Shown here: positions 29,793 through 39,262 of the stretch, piece by piece
Layout: every line of letters starts with the position of its first letter
Position numbering within the stretch: position 1 is the first letter of the stretch
Origin: Fibrobacteria bacterium
GTDB lineage: Bacteria; Fibrobacterota; Fibrobacteria; UBA11236
Direction: 5' to 3'
Length of the DNA: 64,000 nt
Assembly: GCA_017881725.1 (NCBI GenBank)
Contig: JADGQO010000026.1
Span: forward strand, 1 to 64,000
The notes under the pieces: generated by a model
The model's input: only the letters and a program-made list of their open reading frames with translations
The model's database searches: none
Told to the model about the DNA's origin: nothing
Translations under genes and position numbers: made by a program

Positions 29793-30449
29793 ATGACCGA
29801 CTCGCATATGGATGATATTCAAGATGACAAACCCCTCTCCGGCGATTCCGGCCCGGCCCAGGAGATCGAAGAGGAGTTCGAGGAAGAAAGCGCCCTGCCG
29901 GCTGCGCCCGTGAGTACCGCGGCCGATAAGGACGAGGATGATTTATGGGATTCGGACGACGAAGAGGAAGCCGGTGAAGCCGCCGGATCCGCTGCCGCCG
30001 AACCCGCGATGCCGACGACCACTGCGAAGAAAGCCGCCGCGACCAAGAAGGTCGCCGCCGTGAAAAAATCCGCGCCAGCTAAAAAAGCCCCCCCTGCCAA
30101 AAAACCAGCGCCGGTTAAAAAAGCTTCCGCCGGCAAAAAAGCCGCGCCCGCTAAAAAAGCCGGGTCCGCCAAGAAAGCGGTAGCCCCTAAGGCAACAGCC
30201 AAGAAATCCGCACCGGCTAAAAAAGCCGCCCCGAAAGCCAAAGCGAAGGGAAAAGGTCCCGCCAAAAAGACGGGGCCCGTCCAAAGGCCGGGGGCCGCAA
30301 AAAAGGCTGGACCGATAAAAAAAGCCGGGGCCGCAAAAAAAGCGGCCCCGAAATCCAAGGCAAAAGGCAAAGCACCCGCGAAGAAAGCCGCACCCAAGCC
30401 GAAAGCAAAAGCCAAAAGCGTCGGCAAGGGAAAGAAAAAGAAGAAGTAA
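29793..30449 (+). CDS. Histone H1-like Lys/Ala/Pro-rich protein with acidic N-terminus
   Basis: Long (P)AKKAA(P) repeats ending in KGKKKKK, N-terminal EEEFEEES/DEDDLWDSDDEEE. Confidence 0.85.
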   Translation: MTDSHMDDIQDDKPLSGDSGPAQEIEEEFEEESALPAAPVSTAADKDEDDLWDSDDEEEAGEAAGSAAAEPAMPTTTAKKAAATKKVAAVKKSAPAKKAPPAKKPAPVKKASAGKKAAPAKKAGSAKKAVAPKATAKKSAPAKKAAPKAKAKGKGPAKKTGPVQRPGAAKKAGPIKKAGAAKKAAPKSKAKGKAPAKKAAPKPKAKAKSVGKGKKKKK

Positions 30450-30461
30450 CTTAGACGTTAC
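30446..30461. repeat. Dyad motif GTAAC-TTAGAC-GTTAC
   Basis: Exact copy; overlaps stop codon of the H1-like gene. Confidence 0.85.
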
Positions 30462-30482
30462 CCTATCCACTCTTCAAAATGG

Positions 30483-30516
30483 AAAAGCCCCTTCAGTGAA
30501 AATTGGAGGGGCTTTT
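30483..30516 (+). terminator. Rho-independent-type terminator
   Basis: Perfect 10-bp stem AAAAGCCCCT...AGGGGCTTTT, 14-nt loop, 33 nt after H1-like stop. Confidence 0.85.
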
Positions 30517-30553
30517 ATTTGGGGCGGTTCCAGTAAACCGTTGGCTTCCGCCG

Positions 30554-32668
30554 TTATCGGAACAACCGGAACCGGAGCGTCTTTTCTCCCGGAGCCAGGT
30601 TCACCACCGTGTCAATGGTAGGAAAGCTGCGGTGGGTCACTTCAACCTTGTGCCGACCGACTGATAATTCCTTGTCCTTCACGGGCGTCGTCCCGATGAA
30701 ACGGCCATCCACGATGACCTCGGCGAAGGGTGGTGCCGAGGTGACGGTCAGGACGGCTTTTGCCGAAGTTCCCCCGGTGGGTTTGTCATTTCCGGTCCCA
30801 GGACCCTTACCGGAATTTCCGGTAGCGGCGTTTTCAACGCCCGTTGCCGCTCCCGGAGCAGGCTTTCCGTCGTGGCTTGAAGGCGTCTTCTGCGCGGACT
30901 GCACGGCCCCATTGTTTTCGGCGGTCATGCCGTCGCCATTGGTTGGGGAATGCTTTTCCGTAGTCGGGTTGCCGCCGGCCGATTTGCCCTGGAGCCCTTC
31001 CGCGGATGCGCCGGCCGCGGCCGAGGCTGCGGCCGCGCCTGAGGAACCGCCATTGGCTGCGGGGCCGGATGCGGGCGAGACGATGATGTCCGCGGCGCTA
31101 ACCTTGGTTTCATTCCCGACCACGATGGCCTTGACGGAGGTTTGCCCGGGCTTTTGACCCCATACTTCTCCATCTTGCACGGACGCGATGCTCGGATCGG
31201 CGCTTTCCCAGCGGATGGAGACGGTCGCCTCCGGCGGTTTGACGTCGACGAGGAATTTTCTTTTTTCACCGGAATGCAGTTCCATGGAACCGGGTTGCAA
31301 TGCGATCGCGGTAACACTTACGTTACGGGGTGCGGAAGGTTCCGAGGCGTTCCCCGCCCCGCTCTGGCCTCCGCCGCCGTGACGCATAGCCAAAATCAGG
31401 GCCGTCACCAGCAGGACGAATCCGAGCGCTCCGGCGCCGACCCACAGGCCGAGATTTTTTCCCCGGCTCGGGCCGCCGCGCGACCCCGTTCCGCGAGCAT
31501 TTCCCCGCTGCGATTCCCCGTCCCCGAAATCCATGTCCTCTTCCGGCGCGCCGGCCTGCCAAGTTCCGGGTTTGGATTTTGCCGCCGCATCCGATTTCGA
31601 TCCCGGACCGGATTTTATTCCCGTTCCGGATTTGACTTCCGCTTCCAACGAATCGCCGTCATCGGATTTTGACTTTTCGAATTTCATTCCGGGCTTCAAC
31701 GGCGCCTTGGCTTTCGATCCCAAGTCGTCCGGGCCCGGCGCGGGGGTCAAATCGATAACGGTTTGATTGCCCATCTTGCCGATGGTTTCCAGGAACTCCT
31801 TGCTGAGGTCGGTGGGATCCAGCATTCCCTGTTGGTTCAAATACGTCCGCAATTGCAAGGACAACCAACGCGCGCCTTTGCCGCGATTCTCCGGGGCCTT
31901 TTGCAACAACGTCTCGACCAGGTTTTCCAAAACCGGATCCACGTCCGGGATAATGGTGCCCAGGGACGCGTGGGGCATATCGCAAATGTTGCGCATGATG
32001 GTCGGAATGTTGGGACCCGAAAAAGGCTTCCGGCCGCTCAGGCAATAATAAAAGACCGCTCCGAGGGAAAACATGTCGGTTTGATGCGTCGGCTTTGAGC
32101 CATCGATTTGTTCCGGCGACATGAAATTGGGCGACCCGAGAATGCTGCCCGTAGCCGTCAGGTTCTGCTCGCTGATATGCGCGATGCCGAAATCCGCGAT
32201 CTTCAGTTTTCCTTCCGACGTGAACATCATGTTCTCGGGCTTGATATCGCGATGTACGACGTTGAATTTTTCGGCCGTCGACAAACCTTCCGCGGATTGT
32301 AAAATCACGGCGGCGCACACTTTGGGATCCATCGGCTGACCGCCCAGAAGATTCAGGACGAATTGCAGGTTCGGGCCATCGATATATTCCATGACCAGGT
32401 ATTGTTGGCCGTCCTCCAGGCCGTAGTCGAAAATCTCCACGATATTGGGATTGCGCAGGCTGGCGGCGGTTTTAGCCTCCACGGTGAAACGATCCAGCAG
32501 GTTGGAGTTGCTGGACAAATGGGAATGGATGACCTTGATCGCCACCATGCGGTTCAACGAGGGATCCTCAGCCAAATAAACCGTCGCCATCGCCCCTTGG
32601 CCCAATTTGGTCAAGGCGTTGTATCGTCCAAATTTTTGTTGGGTTGTGCCCTTGCTCGCTTTTGCCAT
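30554..32668 (-). CDS. Ser/Thr protein kinase with TM, BIG2-like and PEGA domains
   Basis: LGQGAMATVYLAEDPSLNRMVAIKVI, VHRDIKPENMM, ADFGIAH; TM; VSIRWESADPSIASV (BIG2-like); PPFAEVIVDGRFIGTTPV (PEGA). Confidence 0.92.
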   Translation of the reverse strand: MAKASKGTTQQKFGRYNALTKLGQGAMATVYLAEDPSLNRMVAIKVIHSHLSSNSNLLDRFTVEAKTAASLRNPNIVEIFDYGLEDGQQYLVMEYIDGPNLQFVLNLLGGQPMDPKVCAAVILQSAEGLSTAEKFNVVHRDIKPENMMFTSEGKLKIADFGIAHISEQNLTATGSILGSPNFMSPEQIDGSKPTHQTDMFSLGAVFYYCLSGRKPFSGPNIPTIMRNICDMPHASLGTIIPDVDPVLENLVETLLQKAPENRGKGARWLSLQLRTYLNQQGMLDPTDLSKEFLETIGKMGNQTVIDLTPAPGPDDLGSKAKAPLKPGMKFEKSKSDDGDSLEAEVKSGTGIKSGPGSKSDAAAKSKPGTWQAGAPEEDMDFGDGESQRGNARGTGSRGGPSRGKNLGLWVGAGALGFVLLVTALILAMRHGGGGQSGAGNASEPSAPRNVSVTAIALQPGSMELHSGEKRKFLVDVKPPEATVSIRWESADPSIASVQDGEVWGQKPGQTSVKAIVVGNETKVSAADIIVSPASGPAANGGSSGAAAASAAAGASAEGLQGKSAGGNPTTEKHSPTNGDGMTAENNGAVQSAQKTPSSHDGKPAPGAATGVENAATGNSGKGPGTGNDKPTGGTSAKAVLTVTSAPPFAEVIVDGRFIGTTPVKDKELSVGRHKVEVTHRSFPTIDTVVNLAPGEKTLRFRLFR
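31311..31326. repeat. Dyad motif GTAAC-ACTTAC-GTTAC
   Basis: Exact copy, inside kinase gene. Confidence 0.85.
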
Positions 32669-32844
32669 GCTGGGTGCGGAGCCAATGTTGAAACATCGCT
32701 GGTGGGCCGGAACAGCCCCGATACCGCCCTTTCATCCCGAAATTTAAAATACTTGCCCCTTCTTGCGGGCATGTCCCCGGGGGGAACGGGCTTTTTTTAA
32801 CTTTTTGAAGCCAAACGGTCCCGTAACCTCGACTGGAGATCCGC

Positions 32845-35718
32845 ATGATTGCCAATTCTGTCCGAGCGATTCTCGAAAAGCTGAATAAATACACCAAGAG
32901 CCTGCTCGAGGGCTCGGTCGGTTCCGCCGTCAATCGCTCTCATTATGAAATCACCCACAGTCACTTGCTGCTCCAGGCTTTGGAAGATGGCAAAGGCGAT
33001 CTCTCGTACATCCTGGCCTATTTTAAAATCAACGAAGGCTTGTTTAAGAACGCGTTGCAGCAGGAATTGAAAGAGCTGCGCATGGGCAATACGGGACGGC
33101 CCGTGTTCTCGCCGACCTTCATGGATTTACTCGAAGCGGGTTGGGCCGAGTCCTCCCTCAATCTCGGCCAGCCGGAAGTACGCGTGGCCGGAATCGTGCT
33201 GGCGCTGAGGAAGCGCGCAGCGTCCATGTCGCGCGGCTTGGCGGACCAACTCGCCTTGATCAATGTGGAGACCTTGATTGGCAAATTCTCCGAGATTACG
33301 GCCCACTCCAAGGAAACGGCCGACGCGCCCCAGGGGGCCGAACGCAGCGCCGACGGCTCGGCGGCGGAAGGTTCCAATCTCCAACGCTTCACGGTGAATT
33401 TCACCGAGATGGCCCGCAAGGGAAAAGTCGATCCGATTTTCGGCCGCGACAATGAAATCCGCATGGTCATCGACATCCTCTCGCGCCGCCGCAAGAACAA
33501 CCCCATCATGGTAGGCGAAGCGGGTGTGGGCAAGACGGCCGTCATCGAAGGACTCGCGCTGCGCATCGCGCAAGGACAGGTACCGGACATCCTGAAGAAC
33601 GTGGAAATCCGGGGCCTCGACATGGGCCTCATGGCCGCCGGCGCGGGCGTGCGCGGCGAATTCGAAAACCGTTTGAAAGGCGTGATCAAGGAAGTGAAAT
33701 CCTCGGCCACGCCGGTGATTCTTTTCATCGACGAAACCCACACCATCATCGGCGCCGGCGGCGAAGCGGGACAGAACGACGCGGCCAACCTGCTCAAGCC
33801 GGAAATGGCCCGCGGCGAATTGAAAATCATGGGCGCGACGACGATCACGGAGTTCAGAAAGTATTTCGAAAAGGATCCGGCCATGGCCCGCCGCTTCCAA
33901 ATGGTGCGCGTGGAGGAACCGGATCCGGAAACCGCCGCCATCATGTTGCGCGGCTTGCGCACCAACTACGAAAAATTCCACGGCGTCAAGATCACGTACG
34001 AAGGCGTGAAGGCCGCTTGCGAACTCTCGCACAAATACATCGCCGGACGGCAATTGCCGGATAAGGCCGTGGACCTGCTTGATACCGCAGCAGCGCGCGT
34101 GAAGATGGGACTGACTTCCAAGCCCCCGGTGTTGGTGAATCTGGAACAAGCCGTCGAGAATTTGAAAATCGAAATCATCTCGTTGGAAAAAGATTTGGCC
34201 AACGGCATTTTGCCGGACACGGAAGGCTTGGAAAAGGCCCGCACGCGCCTGGAATTGGCCCAAGCGGAAGCCGCCGAAGTCGAAGCGCGTTGGACCATCG
34301 AGCTCAACGCCGTCAAGGAAATCATCGCCATGCAGGATCAGCTGACCGCAGGTCAGCCGCTGAGCTCTTCTGCTCAGTCGCTGTCCGCCGGGAAGCCCGC
34401 GCCGGCCGCGGGAGCCGCGGTCGCGGGAGCCACAGATGCGAAATCCGCGGACGGCAAAGACGCCGCAACGCCGCTGACCGCCGAAGAGGAAGCGACCCTC
34501 CGCAAACAAATGGATTTCAAATGGAAAGCGCTGGAAGAATTGCAGGGTGAGACGCCCATGGTGCACGCACATGTAGGCCGTGAAGTCATCGCGCAAATCA
34601 TCGGGGAATGGACCGGCATCCCGGCGGGCAGCATGCTGAAGAACGAAGCGCAATCCCTGATCGATTTGGACAAGACCATCAATGAGCGCGTGGTGGGCCA
34701 GGAAAAAGGCGTGGCGGAAATTGCCTCCACGCTACGCAGCGCCAAGCTGGGCTTGGGCAATCCGGAAGCGCCCATGGGCGTGTTCCTGGTCACCGGCCCG
34801 TCCGGCGTGGGTAAAACCGAGGTGGCCCGCGCCATTTCCGACATCCTTTTCGGCGGCGAGAAATTCGTCGTCACCATCAACATGAGCGAATACCAGGACA
34901 GCATGTCCATCACGCAGTTGAAAGGCGCCAGCGCGGGTTACGTCGGTTACGGAGACGGCGGCGTGCTCACGGAAGGCGTGCGCAAGCGGCCTTACACGGT
35001 CGTCATCCTGGACGAAGTGGAAAAGGCGCATAAAGACGTCCTCAACATGTTCTACCAGGTTTTCGACAAGGGCATCCTGCGCGACGGCGAAGGCCGCGAC
35101 ATCAGCTTCCGCAACACGGTCATCATCATGACCAGCAATCTGGGCCTGGACACCATCACGCGCATCCATGCCGAAGGCAGCGCCAACACGCTCGACGATT
35201 ACCGCCAAGCTATTTTGCAGGAGCTGACCGATCATTTCGCACCCGCCCTGCTCGCCCGTTGCAAAGTCGTGCCCTTCCTCCCGCTGGATTCGGACGTACT
35301 GAAACGCATCGTGTTCCTCAAGCTCATGAAGCTCGGCAAGCGTCTCATGGATAAGCACAAGCTGGCCTTCGCCGTGGCGCCGGAAGTGGTCCGCGACATC
35401 GTCATGCTGTGCACCACGTCGCAAAGCGGAGCGCGCAATATCGATACCATCATCGACCAGCGGCTGATGCCGGAAATCACCAAGCATTTGCTTTTGCATA
35501 TGGCCGAAGGTTCGACTTACACGCATCTTTTCCTGTCCTCGGACGATAAGGGCGGATTCAATTGCTCCTTCTCCGTGGGCGATTTCCAGATGCCGGAGCG
35601 TAACGAGGACGGCTCCATCGTCGATAACGGCGATGGCTCAACGAGCGAAGATACCACGGGCGATGACACCTTGGTCATGGAACGCAGCGGCACGGACACG
35701 TCGGAACAGCCGGAGTAG
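32845..35718 (+). CDS. ClpB-type AAA+ ATPase, probable T6SS ClpV/TssH
   Basis: Two Walker A (GEAGVGKTA, GPSGVGKTE); N-terminal ClpN-like; next to vgrG genes. Confidence 0.88.
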   Translation: MIANSVRAILEKLNKYTKSLLEGSVGSAVNRSHYEITHSHLLLQALEDGKGDLSYILAYFKINEGLFKNALQQELKELRMGNTGRPVFSPTFMDLLEAGWAESSLNLGQPEVRVAGIVLALRKRAASMSRGLADQLALINVETLIGKFSEITAHSKETADAPQGAERSADGSAAEGSNLQRFTVNFTEMARKGKVDPIFGRDNEIRMVIDILSRRRKNNPIMVGEAGVGKTAVIEGLALRIAQGQVPDILKNVEIRGLDMGLMAAGAGVRGEFENRLKGVIKEVKSSATPVILFIDETHTIIGAGGEAGQNDAANLLKPEMARGELKIMGATTITEFRKYFEKDPAMARRFQMVRVEEPDPETAAIMLRGLRTNYEKFHGVKITYEGVKAACELSHKYIAGRQLPDKAVDLLDTAAARVKMGLTSKPPVLVNLEQAVENLKIEIISLEKDLANGILPDTEGLEKARTRLELAQAEAAEVEARWTIELNAVKEIIAMQDQLTAGQPLSSSAQSLSAGKPAPAAGAAVAGATDAKSADGKDAATPLTAEEEATLRKQMDFKWKALEELQGETPMVHAHVGREVIAQIIGEWTGIPAGSMLKNEAQSLIDLDKTINERVVGQEKGVAEIASTLRSAKLGLGNPEAPMGVFLVTGPSGVGKTEVARAISDILFGGEKFVVTINMSEYQDSMSITQLKGASAGYVGYGDGGVLTEGVRKRPYTVVILDEVEKAHKDVLNMFYQVFDKGILRDGEGRDISFRNTVIIMTSNLGLDTITRIHAEGSANTLDDYRQAILQELTDHFAPALLARCKVVPFLPLDSDVLKRIVFLKLMKLGKRLMDKHKLAFAVAPEVVRDIVMLCTTSQSGARNIDTIIDQRLMPEITKHLLLHMAEGSTYTHLFLSSDDKGGFNCSFSVGDFQMPERNEDGSIVDNGDGSTSEDTTGDDTLVMERSGTDTSEQPE

Positions 35719-35929
35719 CCAAAGTTCGAACGCATCGGGAGCGCCACAACCTTCGGCGTCGTCGCGCGCTGCGGGTGCGCGCCGCGCCTTTCGGATGCGG
35801 AACGGATTTTGGGAACGCTGGATTGCAGCCCATTGACTGTGACCGGCATCACGTCTTCGGCCGCTGGATTTTATTTCTTTTAGTGTCGAATCACATTTTC
35901 CGGTATATTGTGCGCCTCAGCACAGTCCA

Positions 35930-38044
35930 ATGCCTGAGGGAATTATGGCTTCAGCGGATACATCGGTTTTTTCCTTCCAGGTGGGATCCAATCCCCTGGA
36001 CACCTTTCGCGTTATTGATTTCATCGGCCAGGAAGCCCTGTCGGAATGCTTCGTGTTCACCGTGCGGGCGGTGGCCTTTGATTTTGAATTGAAATACGAC
36101 GACGGCATCGGAGCTGCGGCCACGCTGTTTGTCCGCGGGAAAGACTTCGAGGTCAAGCATTACGGCTTCATCACGGGATTCACGCAAGTTCCGGACAGCG
36201 ACGGCACCGTGGCGCTGAATTCGACCTTTGAATTCACCGTGGAGCCGCGCGTCAAAATCATGTCGTACATGGTCCAAAGCCGGATTTTCCAGAACCAGAA
36301 CGTCTTGGAAATCCTTTCCGCCGTCATCGGCGATTACGTGAAGGAAGGGACGGATTTCAAGATTGACGCGAAATTCGAAGCTTCCGGCCAGGATTACGCC
36401 AAGCGCGAATTCACGGTGCAATACAACGAGTCGGATCTCGATTTCATCCAGCGTTTGATGGAGGACGAAGGGCTCTTTTACTTCTTCAACCATGAAGGCG
36501 ACCGCGAGGTGATGATCATCACCAATAAAAAAGAAGCGGTCAAACCCCTGCCCAATTCCCCCAAATTGCCCTTCATTCCCGATACGGGCATGCATTTCGA
36601 GGCACAGGAATTCGTCCGGGCCATGTCCCGGAGCTCCAAATTCGTGACGGGACGGACGACGGTTAAAGATTATAACTATCGCACGCCCGACGTGAAGGTC
36701 GTGGGGTTTTTTGAGATGGAAGGGCCGGGAGAGTATTATCATTTCGGCGATCATGTGAAAACCACAGATGAAGCCAAACGCCTGGCGCAAATCCGGACCG
36801 AGATGTTCGCTTGCGACCGCGAAGTATACCGCGGCGAAGGCGTGTTCCGTTCCGCTTGCCCGGGTTACCGCTTTACCTTGGAAAAAGCCGACGCGGAAGG
36901 CTTCAACGGCGATTACCTGATCACGCGCGTGACCCACAAAGGCGGGGAAAGCGACGCCGTGGACGCGGTAAAAGGCCCTACCGCCCACTACACGAACAAC
37001 TTCGAGGCCATTCCCGCCATTACGCAGTTCCGGCCCCCATTGGTCACGCCCAAGCCCAAAGCGCCGGGCATCCTGACCGCCAAGGTAGACGGACAAAAGG
37101 GCGCCTACGCCTACCTGGACGAAGAAGGCCGCTACCGCATGAAGCTATTCTTCGACCGCAGCGAGGACAAGGACGGCAAGGCCAGCAAAGCCATCCGCCT
37201 GGCGCAGCCCTACGCGGGCGCGGGCTACGGCATGCATTTTCCGTTGCACACGGATACGGAAATCGCCGTGGGCTTCGTGGATGGTGATCTCGACCGGCCG
37301 ATAGGGCTCGGCGCGATACCGAACCCGTCCAAAGGCACGCCCGTGAAGGCCGGCAACAAGAGCCAGAACATGATCAAGTCCCACTCGGGGCATTCGGTCA
37401 CCTTGGACGACAAGGAAGGCAAGACCGGCATCCATATCGTGACCTCCGGCGGGCATGCCGTGGGCATGGACGACAGCGCCGACAGTAAGGGCTACAACGT
37501 CAAGACTTCCGGCGGCAACAGCATCGCCGCCGACGACAAGAACAAGAACATCGACATCAAGACCACCGGCGGCATGGAGTTGAAGCTCGATGATCAGGGA
37601 ACGACCATCATCTTGGTCACCACGGGCAAGAACACGCTGGAGATGAAGGACGGCGGCCACGTCGTCACGCTTTCGGACGGTTCGGGAAACATCTCGCTCA
37701 CCATGAACGGCGACTCCGGCAAAGTGGAATTGAAAGCCAGCGCGGAGATCAAGCTGACGGTCGGCGCCGCGAGCCTGACCATGAAAAGCGACGGCACCAT
37801 CGAGCTGAACGGCAAGGACGTGAAAGTAACGGGGGCCGCTTCCGTGCAATTGGATGGCGGACCGAAAGGCTCCTTCACAGCCGTGGATTTGGCTTTGAAA
37901 GGAACGGGATCCGCCAATCTGGCCGGGGCGAAGGTGGATGTCAAAGCGGATACGATGTTGAATTTGAAAGGGGCGGCAATCATGTCCGATGCCTCCGCAG
38001 TCAATACCATCAAAGGCGGCGCGGCCGTCATGCTCAATCCTTAA
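35930..38044 (+). CDS. T6SS spike protein VgrG
   Basis: REFTVQYNESDLDFIQRLMEDEGLFYFFNHEGD; C-terminal beta-helix repeats. Confidence 0.95.
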   Translation: MPEGIMASADTSVFSFQVGSNPLDTFRVIDFIGQEALSECFVFTVRAVAFDFELKYDDGIGAAATLFVRGKDFEVKHYGFITGFTQVPDSDGTVALNSTFEFTVEPRVKIMSYMVQSRIFQNQNVLEILSAVIGDYVKEGTDFKIDAKFEASGQDYAKREFTVQYNESDLDFIQRLMEDEGLFYFFNHEGDREVMIITNKKEAVKPLPNSPKLPFIPDTGMHFEAQEFVRAMSRSSKFVTGRTTVKDYNYRTPDVKVVGFFEMEGPGEYYHFGDHVKTTDEAKRLAQIRTEMFACDREVYRGEGVFRSACPGYRFTLEKADAEGFNGDYLITRVTHKGGESDAVDAVKGPTAHYTNNFEAIPAITQFRPPLVTPKPKAPGILTAKVDGQKGAYAYLDEEGRYRMKLFFDRSEDKDGKASKAIRLAQPYAGAGYGMHFPLHTDTEIAVGFVDGDLDRPIGLGAIPNPSKGTPVKAGNKSQNMIKSHSGHSVTLDDKEGKTGIHIVTSGGHAVGMDDSADSKGYNVKTSGGNSIAADDKNKNIDIKTTGGMELKLDDQGTTIILVTTGKNTLEMKDGGHVVTLSDGSGNISLTMNGDSGKVELKASAEIKLTVGAASLTMKSDGTIELNGKDVKVTGAASVQLDGGPKGSFTAVDLALKGTGSANLAGAKVDVKADTMLNLKGAAIMSDASAVNTIKGGAAVMLNP

Positions 38045-38065
38045 TGCCGGCTCCGAGGTAACACT

Positions 38066-39241
38066 TTGGCTACGGTATCATCCATGTCACCTCGCAACGA
38101 GCACCCTTCGGACGGCGCCGGAGTTTCCCCTCCCGCGCATGGGAACGCGAAGCGCAAGGCCGCCTATGCCATGCTTCCGGGCCAAGATGATCTAGGTCAA
38201 CCCATATTCTCCGTACTGGTCAAACGCACCTACGACATCGTTCCGGATAAGCCCGTCACGCGCGCGCAAAAAGACGAGCCGCTTACCGAAATTGATCGCT
38301 ATTACGATATGGGCGATCCGCAAACCTCCACGGTCCAATTCGAAAGTGATTTGGTCCCCTACAAGGCCCTGACCGATGTGGTCTTCATCGGCAAGGCGCT
38401 GGCACCGGAGGGCAAGCCCGTATACGGCATGGACGTGGGCATCCAGGTGGAAGGCTTGGGCGCGAAAATCGTACGCGTAATAGGTCCGCGGCGTTGCGTT
38501 TATCAGAACGGCCGGCCGCCCATCTTCACGCCGCCCGAGCCGTTCACGGAAATGGAAATCCGTTACGACAATGCCTACGGGGGCAAAGACAAGAAAAGCC
38601 TGCCGGATTTTCCTTTCCATTATCCGCGCAACGACATGGGCAAGGGCTTCGCTCTGAAAAACCGGAAGGACTTGATCGAGGGCATGGAATTGCCCACCAT
38701 CGAGGATCCAGCCGATATGCTGACTCCGGATCGCATCATCATCGATGGACCCGAGAACTGGCATAAGGCGCCCATGCCCTTTGGACTGGGCTGGTTCCCG
38801 CGCACGGGCTATCCGCGCGCATTCTACGCGGGCTCGGTGCCGGGTTTCATCTATCCCGGCACGGTGACCAAGGAGGAATTCCTCGGTTACGTCGTAAAGG
38901 ATCATATCGCCCTGGCCCGCCGGTTTAAATTGCCGGGCTTTGATCCCCGCTTCCTGCAAGGTGCGTCCCAAGGCCTGTCGTTGCCGCGTCTGGCGGGTAA
39001 GGAAACCTTGAAGTTACGGGGCCTTACCGTGGAAGGCATGCTGAAATTTTCCCTGCCCGACGAAATGCCCAAGCTGCAAATGGACATCGGCTTCGGAGCC
39101 AAGGACATGGAACCGGTCCTGGATACCGTTTGCATCCGCGGCGAGGAGCGCCAGGTGGATTTGGTGTGGCGCGGATCGCAGGTCTATCCGGGCCTGGATT
39201 GGCTGCCGGAGATGACGACGCTCGTGGTCAAGGTGGATTGA
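38066..39241 (+). CDS. DUF2169-family T6SS adaptor-like protein
   Basis: LVKRTYDI; YDNAYGG; NDMGKGF; VDLVWRGSQVYPGLDWLPEMTTL. Confidence 0.88.
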   Translation: MATVSSMSPRNEHPSDGAGVSPPAHGNAKRKAAYAMLPGQDDLGQPIFSVLVKRTYDIVPDKPVTRAQKDEPLTEIDRYYDMGDPQTSTVQFESDLVPYKALTDVVFIGKALAPEGKPVYGMDVGIQVEGLGAKIVRVIGPRRCVYQNGRPPIFTPPEPFTEMEIRYDNAYGGKDKKSLPDFPFHYPRNDMGKGFALKNRKDLIEGMELPTIEDPADMLTPDRIIIDGPENWHKAPMPFGLGWFPRTGYPRAFYAGSVPGFIYPGTVTKEEFLGYVVKDHIALARRFKLPGFDPRFLQGASQGLSLPRLAGKETLKLRGLTVEGMLKFSLPDEMPKLQMDIGFGAKDMEPVLDTVCIRGEERQVDLVWRGSQVYPGLDWLPEMTTLVVKVD

Positions 39242-39262
39242 GATGCGCCGAGGCGATTTCCA

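Noticed and set aside
29990-30449. Possible simple-sequence or CRISPR-like repeat
   Set aside because: Periodicity comes from codons of the Lys/Ala-rich H1-like protein; no regular repeat-spacer structure.
33127-34653. 508-aa minus-strand ORF opposite clpV
   Set aside because: Antisense shadow; composition (F/D/R/H/G-rich) typical of reverse-strand reading of a real gene.
37380-37900. DNA-level repeats in vgrG C-terminus
   Set aside because: Explained by the beta-helix amino-acid periodicity of VgrG; not exact nucleotide repeats.
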